A stretch of 64,000 nt of DNA from Dryococelus australis (Eukaryota; Arthropoda; Insecta; Phasmatodea; Phasmatidae): positions 229,422,620 through 229,486,619 of the forward strand of contig CM057009.1 of assembly GCA_029891345.1 (NCBI GenBank). The letters are read 5' to 3'. Shown in pieces: positions 12,113 to 23,663 of the stretch. The position numbers were made by a program, and so were the translations under genes. How positions within the stretch are numbered: position 1 is the stretch's first letter; the number at the start of each line of letters is the position of its first letter. The notes beneath the pieces were generated by a model, which worked only from the letters and a program-made list of their open reading frames with translations, made no database searches and was not told the origin of the DNA.

Positions 12113-12419
12113 TACATTGCAAATTTACATCTTTCCAAACATAGCTTTTAAAAGCAATAAGTCTCTCGCAGTATTTTTTGCGACTGCAAGTTTTGATATC
12201 ATGCGAAATAATATAAGCTTGCCCTCAATTTTAAAATCATAATTAATTTTTTTTTAAAGAAAATAGCACTTCAGTTTCTAGGCAAGCGAAATGCAGCACA
12301 AATGTTCAGTTAAAACTGTTTCAAATTCAATGTGAAATATGTCGGGAATGGAGCCGCAGTATTATACCAACACAGGCAGACAAATACATACATATACATA
12401 ATATTTACAGATTTTTTAA
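12113..12419. other. Spacer between MITE and P-like pseudogene
   Basis: AT-rich sequence with no identifiable gene. It may hold the decayed 3' end of the neighbouring minus-strand transposon, but no inverted terminal repeat is visible. Confidence 0.4.
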
Positions 12420-15270
12420 TTTTAGCACATTTTTATTTTTGGTTTTCATTCCAGTTGACGACGATTTGCCACTCAGATGGTTCTCATCTCTACATTTACT
12501 TGCTTGCCATTTTGCACCATATGTAATTCTTGTTTTTAAAAGAAGTTTGAGAATAACGATTCTGTGTCCTCTACAACTATCTTGAAACCAGTCAGGATAT
12601 ATTTTGTTTGTCACGCTGATTAACAGCGTCTCCATTTTCTTGAATAAGTTTCTTTCGCAGTAGATTTTTGACTATAGAATGGAAAAAAAATTGAAGCTGC
12701 AAATCCACTACCTGCCACAGTTTGTCTGATGCTGGAACTAGCAGACAGTTGCTTGCCAAGTTGTTATAGCTATTCAAAAACATTAATGCTCTTTCGCTTG
12801 AAACAGACGACCTACTCTCGTCAATAAGATTTTTACGCATAATTTGCATTTGAATTTTCGTACACTCTGTTTCGTCATATATCCAACAAAGTAATAGGTG
12901 GCATTATTTTCTATTTATGTTGTATTTTGCAAACTTGCGTTAAAGTCTGCAGCCGTGTTTTTGGTGTCAGGAAAATGTGATTCGATATCTTCAAATAACT
13001 CGTCAGTACATGCATTGTTGCACGCTTCTGTTTGTTCAGAATATTTACATTCTGTGCTTGCATTTAGTTTAGGTAGGAGCACACTCATATCGTTATCTGC
13101 CTCACAGCTCGATGTTTGGGGTAGAAACCATTAATAGTACAGAAAGAATATGTTCTAAATTTCTTCTAAATTCTTGTGCCAATGGCGTCTTTCCGTATCC
13201 ACATCTCACCCGAATTAAAGAAAATAGGGTTTCTTAAGGATCCTGCTCAAGCCTTGAAGTTAAGAGATAGTGAACACCATCGCGTTTCAAATCTTCCCAT
13301 AGTTGACATGTATCTAATAGTGTCTGTTGTAAATTTTTTAACGTTGGAGGAATGCATTTCCTTGGATCGTTGAGTTTCCATTTTGACACCTGTTCATGAA
13401 ATATAACGAGATAGTGTTCAATGTGTTTATTTTCTTCAGTTAGTACTCTTTTACTTGAATTTTTATCGAAAAGTGATTTACTATTTAACGTGTCAATCAT
13501 ATCATTTATTTTTCAGTATGAAGATGGCAGTCTTGTGGAACCTTCGTTCATATCATAAACAGAACGACTGAAAACTTGTGCAGCAAGTTTTATATTCATT
13601 TTGTTGAATGGACCAGGATGTATATGCTTGGCACTTAATTTCGGTACAGCTCTTGCAGTACCCGTCAAAGAATCTTTTACGAACAGTTTTTCAATCGGTC
13701 TCCACGAAATAATTTCATATTAAATTTCATAATCATTGCACTATAAATTCGAATCAGTGTAAAACCACTAATTCACAGTGAAAATGGCTCCACTTAGAAT
13801 CAGTGAAATCTTTCACATCACTAATTGAATCAGCGTAATTTGTAATTTTTCCTTTGAAACAATTCGTTTCTTTTTCTTCCACTGATTCTAAGTGGAGCCA
13901 ATTTCACTGCGAATAAGTGGTTTTCCACTGATTCGAATTTAGAGTGTGCGTTCAAGATTATTTCTGATTCCTTTCAAAAGGTGCGGCATATCGTAAAATG
14001 CATACATTTATTTAGTTTTAGGCATGCAAAAAAGACTTATCTATGGTCGCACCTAAGAGATGGTAAACTTTTTGATTTGCAGTGTTTTGGTCACAAACGA
14101 CTGCCCTAACATTTATGCCGATTTCAAATAATGATTCTAACACCATGTCCAAAAGAATAACTTAACTGTCAAGTTTTATGGAGCAAGAATACAAAAAGGA
14201 CGCGAATGAAAATTACCAAGACTTTAAAAGCCCTCTTAACATGAAAACTAACGACTGGGTAAGTACATCTTTAGTTCTTCCCAAAGATCCCATGTCCTGT
14301 CGCCCTTCTTACAAATAGTTTTTTGAGTCGTATGACAACCACTTTTTTATGGGTATTTCATCGAAAGTAAGAACACTCTATCTGTCATACTTATCCATAG
14401 CGTTCACCTTGTTTTCCAGTTTCCGTTTAACCTCCATTCCTGGTTGTAAATTTAATACAGTGATCCACTGCCTGAAATGTTCACACTTGGAAGTTTGAAT
14501 CCTTGTTTGAGCCAGTTTTTGTACAAAGATGGCGACTAGTAGTTCATATTCACAGCAAATTCTCTCTCATCGTATTCCCAAGGCTCTTTGGTCCGATCAT
14601 TCAGTTGCATTTTCAAAACCGTAAAAGGAGACTCGGGAACATAATCACTCAGTTCTTGCAAAAGGTCAGCAGGTGAGAATTGGCGTCCCTTATTTCGTCT
14701 GTAATTCTACTGGTCAGACTTCCTTTTTAAGAGTACGGTCTTTTTCACCAGATATCTTTTCAATTTTACTTCCTTGGAGTTAAATAATTTACAGTCACAG
14801 AACTTGCTTGGGATTGGTTGTTTTCTTGAAACGATGTGAGAGGAGTCGTTGCACTGTTTCCAGTAATATTTCTGACAAATGTGGTGTCTGGGACGGAACT
14901 GGTGCACTCTCTGGAAGGAAACGATGCATTTGAATTAGGAACAGTAGTTAACGTCGGTACGGTGTTAGTACCCGGTCCTCAAATACCTACACACATTTCG
15001 TCATTATCTAACGTGTGGTGAGGAACAGCAACACTCGATTCTGGGGATTAAAAATTAATTTATGGAACAATGTAATTGTTAATGCGTGGCAATGCTGTTT
15101 TAATAAGTCGCACCTTTTCAGAATTTGTAATGTTAGTGTCGTTGAAATGGTCCTGACAAATGCGTTTCCTTTTCACTCTTTTATCAGGAAGCTTCAAAAT
15201 GCTTCATTTCGTGATCGCAGCATCCATTCCATGCACCTATTAATCCGGTCGAATATTTCTTGTAACCTTA
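12420..15270 (-). pseudogene. P-element/THAP9-like transposase pseudogene
   Basis: Reading the minus strand in pieces recovers the P-transposase layout. A partial THAP zinc finger holds CxxHF (ICQDHF, codons at 15144-15161) followed by an LPRI box. A basic linker lies at 14707-14907. The RNase-H-like core has a 'CDQN' block near 14081-14100 and 'HLLKGIRNNL' at 13954-13983. Next come 'HPGPFNKMNIKLAAQV' (about 13570-13620), 'TLNSKSLFDKN' and 'YLLTSRLEQD', then 'LFSLIR' (about 13210-13228). The C-terminal 'YYFVGYM' with KCKLC sits near 12836-12900. Active relatives excise and integrate DNA using GTP as cofactor. Several stops (for example after QDP near 13234) and frameshifts, plus a MITE inserted at 13738-13946, make it inactive. 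No terminal repeats were identified. Conserved blocks in consistent order make the family assignment strong. Confidence 0.86.
13738..13946. mobile_element. Foldback MITE inserted in the P-like pseudogene
   Basis: The two arms are near-perfect inverted repeats about 66 bp long. The left starts cactataaattcgaatcagt, and the reverse complement of the right starts cactctaaattcgaatcagt. The 'aatcagtg' motif recurs inside. The element interrupts the transposase reading: the core motif HLLKGIRNNL lies just to its right in plus coordinates and the 'KLFVKDS' block just to its left. No clear target duplication is visible; only a weak TGC similarity exists at the edges. It encodes nothing and must have been moved by a transposase in trans. 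The family is unknown. Confidence 0.85.
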
Positions 15271-15956
15271 AGTATTAAAATAAAAAGTGCAGTTTAAATT
15301 TTTTACATTTAAATAAAGTATTACTTTTCTACAACTAACAATTAGGTGACAGACTGTTCATGGTAAAGTGTCCAATTCTGAAACCAACATTATAAAAAAA
15401 TATATCACTACCTGTTACTCCTTTTGATATTATACTTACTGGCATGCAGGCCCACAGTTAAGGCCTTGATCAGCAGTTTTACCGGCTCGAAGGAAAAAAT
15501 TTATTATATAGAATTTTTAGCATTCTAAAAACATTGAACTTCATTAATTTCTAGACGTATATGTGTACTTTCATGTGTATTTAATTTACTGTTAGATTAT
15601 TCTTCCTATTTTAGTTTTTTTTTTTTTTTTCACTCAAACTACACAACTTTCAGTCGACATGTTATTCTTATGTAACTCTGAAAATGTGTGAAAAAACCTG
15701 CTAAAATAATTACTTTATCAGAATCTTCTACAAGTATTTCGAAACTCATACACATGAACAGACGTTACATAGAAACTCATTCGCCCTAATTTTTTACAGC
15801 ATAATATTGAGTCGCTTCGGAAAATATTGCACTTTTGTATGGATATATAACTATTTCTTAGTTCTGCCGCATTATATTAGCGTGAGGGTTGAAAACGCCG
15901 AGGCTCACAGGCAGCTGCAACGAGTTCTCCTGCCTCCTAGTAGATGTCGCTAATGG
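15271..15956. other. AT-rich DNA without a recognised gene
   Basis: Includes a T14-type run near 15617-15630. Sequence composition shifts to GC-richer at about 15880, just before the retroelement ORF1. Confidence 0.5.
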
Positions 15957-16002
15957 AAAGAGAGAAAGAGAAAGAGAGCGAGAGAGAGAGAAGGAGAGAG
16001 AA
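15957..16002. repeat. (GA)n-rich simple repeat
   Basis: An almost pure purine stretch of gagaga and aaagag units about 46 bp long. It lies in what would be the 5' leader of the ORF1 element downstream. Confidence 0.85.
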
Positions 16003-16308
16003 GCCGATTATCATCTTCGGAAGGTCCGTTCTGCCGAAGATCTACCTGGCTGCGCCTTCGACTAAGGAGGGTGCGTCTCTGCTTCTTCTGGCTGTATACG
16101 ACTAATAGCTTCGCGGCACACACCCTGTACACTGTGATCGGCCTGGAAACAGGTCATCTTGAGCCAAGCCCCTAGTGGGTCAGCGGTCACAGTGGACAGC
16201 ACCGATTTAGGTACTTTCCTAACAACAATTTCTCGCAAATTGCAAACAACACCACATCGAGAGTCGCTCCACACAGAGCTTACCCCTCCCCCACCACCCT
16301 CGCGGGTC

Positions 16309-18017
16309 ATGGCGGCGGGCGGGGAACTGACTGAGCCGTCGTGGATGACGGGAACTGGCCCGTACTCCTTACAGTACCTCCGGGAAAACAAGCGATTCTT
16401 AGAACTGGCAAAGAGACGACCTAATCACCAAACTGTTTACGACATTTTTCCTCAAGGCATTCCAGACCACATTGACCTCCTTCTTGTTACACTCTCGGCT
16501 CCAACGACGCCAACAATCACCACACCAACTTCCTCCCGACCAACAACACCGGCGGTAGGAAATGAAAAATTGGAAATGGAAACCGACTTCCAGATTGTAA
16601 AACGAAAAGGGGACAGAACAACCACGCAGGAGAACAAGCGTCTCCACTCTGTGTCGTCTGAGGCACAAACAAACACCATTCCTATACAAAATAGGTTTCC
16701 CCCGCTTAAGGAGGTAACAGAAAAAACCTCAACAGTTAACCATCCCGACTCTTCAAGCATTTCCACCCACCAAACACAACCAGCTGCACCTCAAACACGA
16801 CAGAAAAAACAAAACCAGTTCAGATTAGTGGTTCCTGACGCCACTAAATACAACTTACTTGTTCAGAAACTGCGAGCTATTAGTAGGGAAGGGTTCTCCC
16901 TTCTCCCCACAGCTCAGGGAACGCAAATCCTCACTAAAAACTTTGATATTTAAACAGCTGCTCGCACAATGCTAGAAGCGAACTACATCCATTATTTTAC
17001 TTTCTGTCAAGCTTCCGAGCTCCCACAGAAAGTAGTTTTTGACCTTCACCCCACAACCGACATTGCGGTCATCAAGGCAGACCTGGAATGCGCCGGTTAC
17101 TCAATCCAGCACATTTATCAATTTAAAAAACGTATCACAGACCAATCAGACCCGACCAAATTCACGTTGGAGCCGCAACGTTTTTTCTGTGTCACGGCGG
17201 CGCAGAACACTTCTCTCCCTCCTCTGCTCACTGTCACGAGGATAAATATGACAATTGTTCATCCCCGACAATACCAGAAACGGCCGACAGACGTGGCACA
17301 ATGCCGTAACTGTCTCGCTTTAGGACACACCAAAAATCACTGTCCAATGCCGACAAAATGCCCTCACTGCGCCGGCCCTCACCCCGAGAGTGCTTGCAAA
17401 AAAAAACGAAACCTACTCCAAGCCGACATGCAGCAACTGCGCAGGCGAACACACAGCTCTTTCAAAAGCCTGCCCCAAGTTCCTGGACTTGGTGCAGAAA
17501 AGAACTACTGCTGCTGCTGCGAAAATCGCGCCAAAAACTGTAAAACAACCTCCTGCCCCGTCCAGGTTCAGTCAGGACATTACAGCCCGGCAAAACGTAT
17601 TCGCAGGCACTCTCTGCGCCTATTCACAAACCAGCTCCCACTCTTGACACCCCTGCAATGCCAAATACACAACCTCAGTCCCGCCCTCGCCAGCGAAATT
17701 CGCCAGGAGAGATGCGAGGCGTTATGCAGGATTTCCATGAACTCATGGAATTCCTTAGAGCATGCGACTTCGCCTCGCTCATGGCACATTTCCACCCCTA
17801 CATACTAAAACTCCGCAACATCACAGAGAAAACCAGAGAGTACCTGGCTACTTCTCGAAGCCATGGCGTCATTTGCGGCCCCCTAGCCCGTCAACTAGAC
17901 CCGCATATACCAATTTCCCCTACTCTGTACTGGAGCGACTCCGAAAAACAGTACATAAATATTAATCACTATGACGAGCGAAATAATCGCGTATATATTC
18001 TAGTCGTACACAACTGA
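16309..18017 (+). pseudogene. Jockey-type non-LTR retrotransposon ORF1 (gag-like), broken
   Basis: This is the nucleic-acid-binding ORF1 protein of a Jockey-like LINE, which packages element RNA. The first ATG in the long frame is at 16309 (gtcatgg context); the open frame extends upstream to about 16159 without an ATG. After a Ser/Thr/Pro-rich N-terminus, a PRE_C2HC-type region lies at about 16820-17270 ('FDLHPTTDIAVIKADLE'). Zinc knuckles follow: CRNCLALGHTKNHC (CX2CX4HX4C), CPHCAGPHPESAC and, one frame over, CSNCAGEHTALSKAC. An in-frame TAA at 16951, a frameshift in the A9 run near 17400 and another near 17640 break it. The last segment (17658-18017) shows no known domain. No ORF2 with endonuclease and reverse transcriptase follows. 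It is GC-richer than its surroundings. Confidence 0.85.
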
Positions 18018-19848
18018 ACATTTTAAGTTTTGCAGCACCAATAATTATTCAAGACGATTTAATAACTTTAATTACAACCGCTTTTAATTTATTTAAATTT
18101 TTCCGTGTCAAATAAAAGCTGTTGACGGTAAATTAACGACCATGCTGCCATCTCTCGAGCAACTTCATAAGCCCCGCCCCACCAAGATCTCTCGGCCAAC
18201 CAGAGCCTTCTGGCTATATTACTGTTTAAATTCACTCACGCGACGTGTTTTCATGGCTCTGCTTTCGAATTTTACAAGTCTAAATAATTATCAACACGGA
18301 AAATAGTTCAAAACAACTTTAAAAATATAAATTCACGCCTTCAGCGCAATTATACCGCCCGATTTCATAGAAATAAGGCCCCGAAACTGGCCGGAATTTT
18401 CCGATCGGTCCGGGACAAAATCGACCACGTTTAACAAAACTATTTGGCGCTAGCATCGCGCTAGCCATATCGCTCTCGGACTTCCCCGAGTTAACATGTT
18501 TTACTTGACTTTTAGTCGCTCGTCACGGTACATTCAGACATGCATTTACAAACCAATCAGATTATTTAATGGTTTTTAACAATAACTCATAAGATATGAA
18601 GTAATTACTGAAACAACTACACTGATTTAAATTTTCGCGCAACTTAAATTCACCACTACAATATACATATAATTAAGTTAATTATATAAACCCTTGCCAC
18701 TCCAGTCATGGGAAAGCTACTTATATCGAAAATTTAACTTAATTTGGCTATTAACCTCCGCATTTTATGCCAAACTGTCGCTAGCTCTCTCACAGGGAGC
18801 TCGTGACAGTACTTCAAAAGTCCTGAACTTTAAAATTCCGCGCTGATAAATTCAATTAACTTCACCACTCTCTTTTATCCCGTACAGGCAGGGAAAAAGA
18901 TAGTTAAACTCGGCTATGGAAACAGCTTCCAGGCGCTACCCTGGGAATCCTGTAAAAGAATGTTAGCTTTGCAGCATAAAGTAAGTTTGACGGGTGCGGA
19001 GGGGGGAGGGGGTTAGCTTCTCCTCGCCTCCGCAAGCTAACTGACAACTAACTGGGTGGCCAAGGTCCCTCACAAGGGGCCGATCTACCCCCGCGCTGAG
19101 GGAGTAGCGTCCCAGTAATGTAAAATGGCGGTGGTCTACCTGGCTGCCCCAGAAACTTTTTTTTTCTATTCAGGCCACACAGAGTTGCTGTGTCTACTTG
19201 CCCACATCATACTTTGGAAACAACAGCGATGTGATTTTATTATTGCTTTATATTCCGACGTGCTGTAATGGGAATAATAATAAAAGGGATAAGCTGAAAA
19301 CTGAGGAATCATTTAAGGTTAGTAGATTTTTTTTCTGAAAAATATGTCATTACAAATAATTTTACCCACAGACGGGGACTGAAATTTTTTCAAAGGACAA
19401 TGCTTATCTGGATTAGATAGTGTCAAATTATATACAGTGCATATATAATACATATAGATAATATATATATTATGCGAACAAAAATCCTTTTTTTTTGGAG
19501 GGGGAGGAGGGAGAAACAGTCCCTCCCCCTTTTCACCCTCCACCAAGAGTCGGCGCATGTGATGTTACTTGATTTTACACAGCAATGAAATGCTTGTAAG
19601 TGTAAAAACGAATAGAATATTATACATGATAATAAGTTATAACTAGGCACCTGTTAGTAAGTTGAGTGTATTTAATGTATGGCACAAATATAAATTACGG
19701 TAGGAGTGGAAGAATCTCTCAAAGTGTTTCGTGGATAAATACTCAGGCATTTTCGATGACACAATTTCATTATACTGGTAATTTTACAGTATTGTCAAAT
19801 AGCGAAAATAGTTTGAAGTGCAGAAACTGTTGTGAGAAATAGAAGAAG
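18018..19848. other. Non-coding tail after ORF1, then AT-rich DNA
   Basis: Positions 18018-19150 are GC-richer than the background and lack a coding frame. They may be untranslated or internal sequence of the same retroelement after loss of ORF2, or a different element. A 13-mer, tctacctggctgc, occurs at 16041-16053 and again at 19135-19147, bracketing the ORF1 block. A G-rich tract lies near 18993-19013. From about 19160 the sequence is AT-rich with nothing recognisable. Confidence 0.4.
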
Positions 19849-20176
19849 AATTATGTAACTAAGTACATGAAGTAGTAAATATTATCACTTATAAACCCAT
19901 CTTACACATACAATTCGTCAATAATCGAAGAATAATGTAACTAAGTACATGAAGTAGTAAATATTATCACTTATAAACCCATCTTACACATACAATTCGT
20001 CAATAATCGAAGAATAATGTAACTAAGTACATGAAGTAGTAAATATTATCACTTATAAACCCATCTTACACATACAATTCGTCAATAATCGAAGAATAAT
20101 GTAACTAAGTACATGAAGTAGTAAATATTATCACTTATAAACCCATTTTACACATACAATTCGTCAATAATCGAAG
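19849..20176. repeat. Four-copy 82-bp tandem repeat
   Basis: Copies start at 19849, 19931, 20013 and 20095, exactly 82 bp apart, each ending 'caataatcgaag'. They are almost identical: copy 1 begins aattatg instead of aataatg, and copy 4 has catttt for catctt. Such homogeneity implies a very recent tandem amplification compared with the degenerate arrays elsewhere in the window. The unit is AT-rich and non-coding. Confidence 0.95.
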
Positions 20177-21173
20177 AATGCAATTATTAGAATACATTTA
20201 TCTGGCACTATAGTGGGTTTATAAGAAAATTAATATTTGCAATATCAATGTTTTGACAGTAGAAGTATTTCTAGCAGTAGTATTTTTGTAGTAGCAGTAG
20301 TATTTGTGGCATTAGTAGCCCTTGAATGCGCTGTATTAGTAACCGTAGCAGTGATGATCTAAATATTGTTGACGGTTTCGTTTTCGTAATTTTTATTGCG
20401 GAAACGCTGATTTATTATATTTTGATTCCGATATTTTGATTCCGTGTTATACTTTCCGTACAATTTTGTACGTAAGATTAATCCCGAATTTCGAATTTTA
20501 CTTTCGGTATTCATGACAATAGAAACATGTGTATTAGTGAACAGTGTAGGGGGATAAAAATAAATTATAAATAATTTCAATGACAAAAGTTATGTCATCA
20601 AAACCGTATGCGCCCAAAAAGTCAAGTTTGAGGTACCAGTGTTTTGAAATTGAGAGTAAATAATATTTTATTATATAAAAATATACTTTGACTAAAAGCT
20701 TGCAGTATGACTTATGTTTCCAGTAGCCTAAGTTATATGTATTTCAGTCAGTTATTGAAACACTGACTGACTATAAATAGACACATATGGTATTCATTCA
20801 ACGCGAATAATATGTTGCAGGAATGCAGCAGCGCGGACCAAAACACAGCCATCTGTTCGGATTACAGAGTGAGTAAAATTATGCAGTTCACGTAGAAAAA
20901 ACTCGGCAGAGATGGAAAAGATAGAACGAAATATTTTCCCCGATGCACTAAGACGAGTCGCGACGCTTCGTCCTCAGTGAGAGGAAGAATTGACCCGCAT
21001 GTAATCTATGACGTCATAAAGTGGAATCGTTATATCCGAGCCACATGAGCGTTAGCATAAGTAAGCGTTACAACAGTCGTCAAAATATTACCTAATTAAT
21101 TTCTTCCATCAGCGACAAAGGAAGTATTATTTTAAATTATTACACCGTAGCTGAAATTATTGTTAGCAATTTG
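20177..21173. other. AT-rich DNA without a recognised gene
   Basis: Contains an imperfect agtagtatt-type simple repeat (about 20255-20320) and a GC-richer patch at about 20810-21070 with no recognisable domain. Confidence 0.5.
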
Positions 21174-21320
21174 AAACCGAGCGAAGTGGCTGAGAGCCCT
21201 CTGGCCTCCCATTCGGGAGGATCCTGGTTCGATCCCAGGTCTGTCCGTTATGATTTCGGTTTTCCTGGGTAGGTCATAATTGAATTAATTTTATTTCCCT
21301 TTGGATTTTAAACACCGACT
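21174..21320 (+). mobile_element. tRNA-derived SINE, family 2
   Basis: A tRNA-like head runs from about 21177 to 21250, with an A-box-like 'gtggctgagagccc' and a clear B box, ggttcgatccc (21226-21236), within a 'cctgg...ccagg' T-stem. The adjoining 'cctcccattcgggagg' forms a long-variable-arm-like hairpin, reminiscent of a serine/leucine-type tRNA. It is followed by 'tgatttcggttttcctggg', similar in style to insect SINE bodies. It lacks a proper acceptor stem and so is not a functional tRNA. It is unrelated in body sequence to SINE family 1. Confidence 0.7.
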
Positions 21321-22852
21321 AATGAAATGGACTACACAGTAAACATTTTATTTACTTAATTATTTCAACATCAGTGCTTGTTATTATTTATCGTGGCCAA
21401 TCTTCTGGAAGACAGGGATAATCTGGGTATTTCAGGAATTCTATAGGTTTGGAAAAGATCATGGGCAAGTCATGAAATTTTTTAAAACTTTTAGTTATTC
21501 GGGGAAAATGATTCAAATGATGCATGAAGTATGAAGTTTTTATATTGAATTGCTTAAATAATTTTCAGTGATTCCCTGCTATTGATTGTATTTATTACTA
21601 CACTAACAGCCGCAAACAAAAGTGATATTTATGTTTAATTATATCGCAAACAGAGAGAATATTGAAATGATGAGTCAGACAAAAATGCAAATTATGTCTG
21701 GAAAACCTTTTAATTTCCAGAAATTTTGTAGAAGGAAATGAAAGGCAACGCTGAAAATAGCTTAATTAGCAATACCGACAATTTTTATAATGCTGATAAC
21801 TTTTTTTTACATATATATTGCACACCGAAATATGTGTGTTTGTACTTTAGGCTGTCACTGCAATGGAAATGTTTTATTTACTTTCGGTACCCTTAATAGT
21901 GGAATATTTGTACGTATATTTCCACACATATTGTTTCAACAATTCATCAAATAAATTGCTTGTAAGAAACACACGCGTGTACACTGCTAAGCATTCTTAT
22001 TTCTAGTATTCATTATAATGCAATATCTCGCTGCATTGTACGCATCAGCATAATAATTGCCGCATAAAAGTTACAATATAATAAGTTTATACTTTTCGAA
22101 TCAACAAGGTTGCTCAAAATTTGACTCTGAGCAACAAACGCACTCAGTTTAATTTTTCTTTGCGATGTAGCAAGCGCAGTTATACTTTGTCGCAACACTG
22201 CTTCCAGATCGTCGGTCTCTTGTCTGTTCATCATACGAATCGTTATCCTTAGCAACTTTGTCTTCATTGTGTCTAGTTTCATAATTTTTCTATTTTCTGG
22301 CTGGTTGGCTAGACCCGCAACACCTGTTATGATGTCACCTAATGTTTACCAAACTCTGCCTACCTGCGCAACAATTCAGTCACACATGCTCGTACAAAAT
22401 GCAATACAATTATTTATTTTTTTATTAATGTATCATTCCAGAACTGCTCCTTTCAAATACATAAAATAATAAATCAACTTGACGAAAACTGAGACTATCT
22501 TTTTCTTCATCTTTTTTTATAGGAATAACGAAAACGCTATCGCTACGCAAAATGCAGTGCTGCCAAACAGAAAACCAACAAAAGAATGTCAAGATAGGGA
22601 GAACGCATGGGGGTGTGTATATACATCTATGTAGGGTGTACATTGTTATTGATTGTAATTGTGATTTTATTTCAATTTACACATTTTTGCAGGTTAGCGA
22701 AAATCTTCCACCTCTGATTGTAAAATTAGATCCACCTTCTCCAGAATAAGTCCCTGGGTTACATTTGCTACATGGGAAGATGATAGTAGACATCAAACAT
22801 ATAATGATTGAGTTGCAGCTTCTGGAACGTCACAGGTAACTGTACTGTACAT
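21321..22852. other. AT-rich DNA without a recognised gene
   Basis: An 89-residue minus-strand frame (22013-22282) has unbiased composition but no motif I recognise and no supporting start or splice context. Confidence 0.45.
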
Positions 22853-22903
22853 CATCATCATATCATTATCGTCATATCATCATCATCATCATCATCATCA
22901 TCT
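22853..22903. repeat. (ATC)n microsatellite
   Basis: Runs of atc/tca with minor interruptions ('cattatcgtcat'). Translation gives poly-Ser or poly-Asp frames that are artefacts. Confidence 0.9.
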
Positions 22904-23663
22904 TCATACTCGTTAATCTTAGCTGTCTCAGATGCTTCAATGCATGCAACTTTCCTTGATTTATTTAATTCTGTAGAGTGTAGAGAATTTTTGTATGCTA
23001 ACATATTTAAGGATTTAAAAAACAGAATTATAATAATTGTAATATTAAAATTGAGCAGTTGTGCGAAAATTGATGTATTATACACACATTTACTTTTGTA
23101 TAGTTTTCTAAAAGTTAGAGCCAAAATATTTTTGTGAGTGTTAGTAACATTGTATGGACCATACAAAACTGTCATCGCTCCATGTAAAAACGTAGATAGT
23201 AATTATATGCACAAGAAATTCACTGTAATACATGACAGTTGTTGCCATTACTGACTTATTCCAATAGTCATTCAACTGGTGGTCCTTCAGTAGTCGGCTG
23301 GCGGCCCTGAAACCAATTTCATACAGTGCTATGAAAATTAATTTGTATGAATGTGTGTATTCTGGAAATTTTAATAAGAGAGCTAAATACATTAGTACTT
23401 GTGATAATGTATTAATGTGCTTTTTATTAGTGAGGCTGACATTAGAAACAATTCCGATACCACCAAAATATACACATATCCACAAATTAATTCCCGCAAC
23501 GAAATTATTCTTTAGTTATATGTAACTCAATGACTTAAAATTTTAGACAGGAGATTTTCCTTAAACTACCTCCTAATTGTTTCAGATGCCCTGTATCATC
23601 AACTGGCTCTTTCCGTCTGATAGGGGTTCTTCAGTATGGATTAATTCATGATTTCAAATTTTA
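22904..23663. other. AT-rich DNA; one unassigned 114-residue frame
   Basis: The minus-strand frame 23141-23485 encodes a hydrophobic peptide with two or three possible membrane segments. It matches no family I can name with confidence and begins and ends without splice support. No gene is called. Confidence 0.35.

Noticed and set aside
16062..16766. Minus-strand frames of 96-109 residues
   Set aside because: They are antisense shadows of the retrotransposon ORF1.
21174..21250. Functional serine/leucine-type tRNA gene
   Set aside because: Although A- and B-box-like sequences and a variable-arm hairpin are present, no paired acceptor stem is evident and a SINE-like body follows.
23141..23485. 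114-residue hydrophobic minus-strand frame as a chemoreceptor exon
   Set aside because: It shows membrane-like segments but no family signature; AT-rich DNA readily gives hydrophobic frames.
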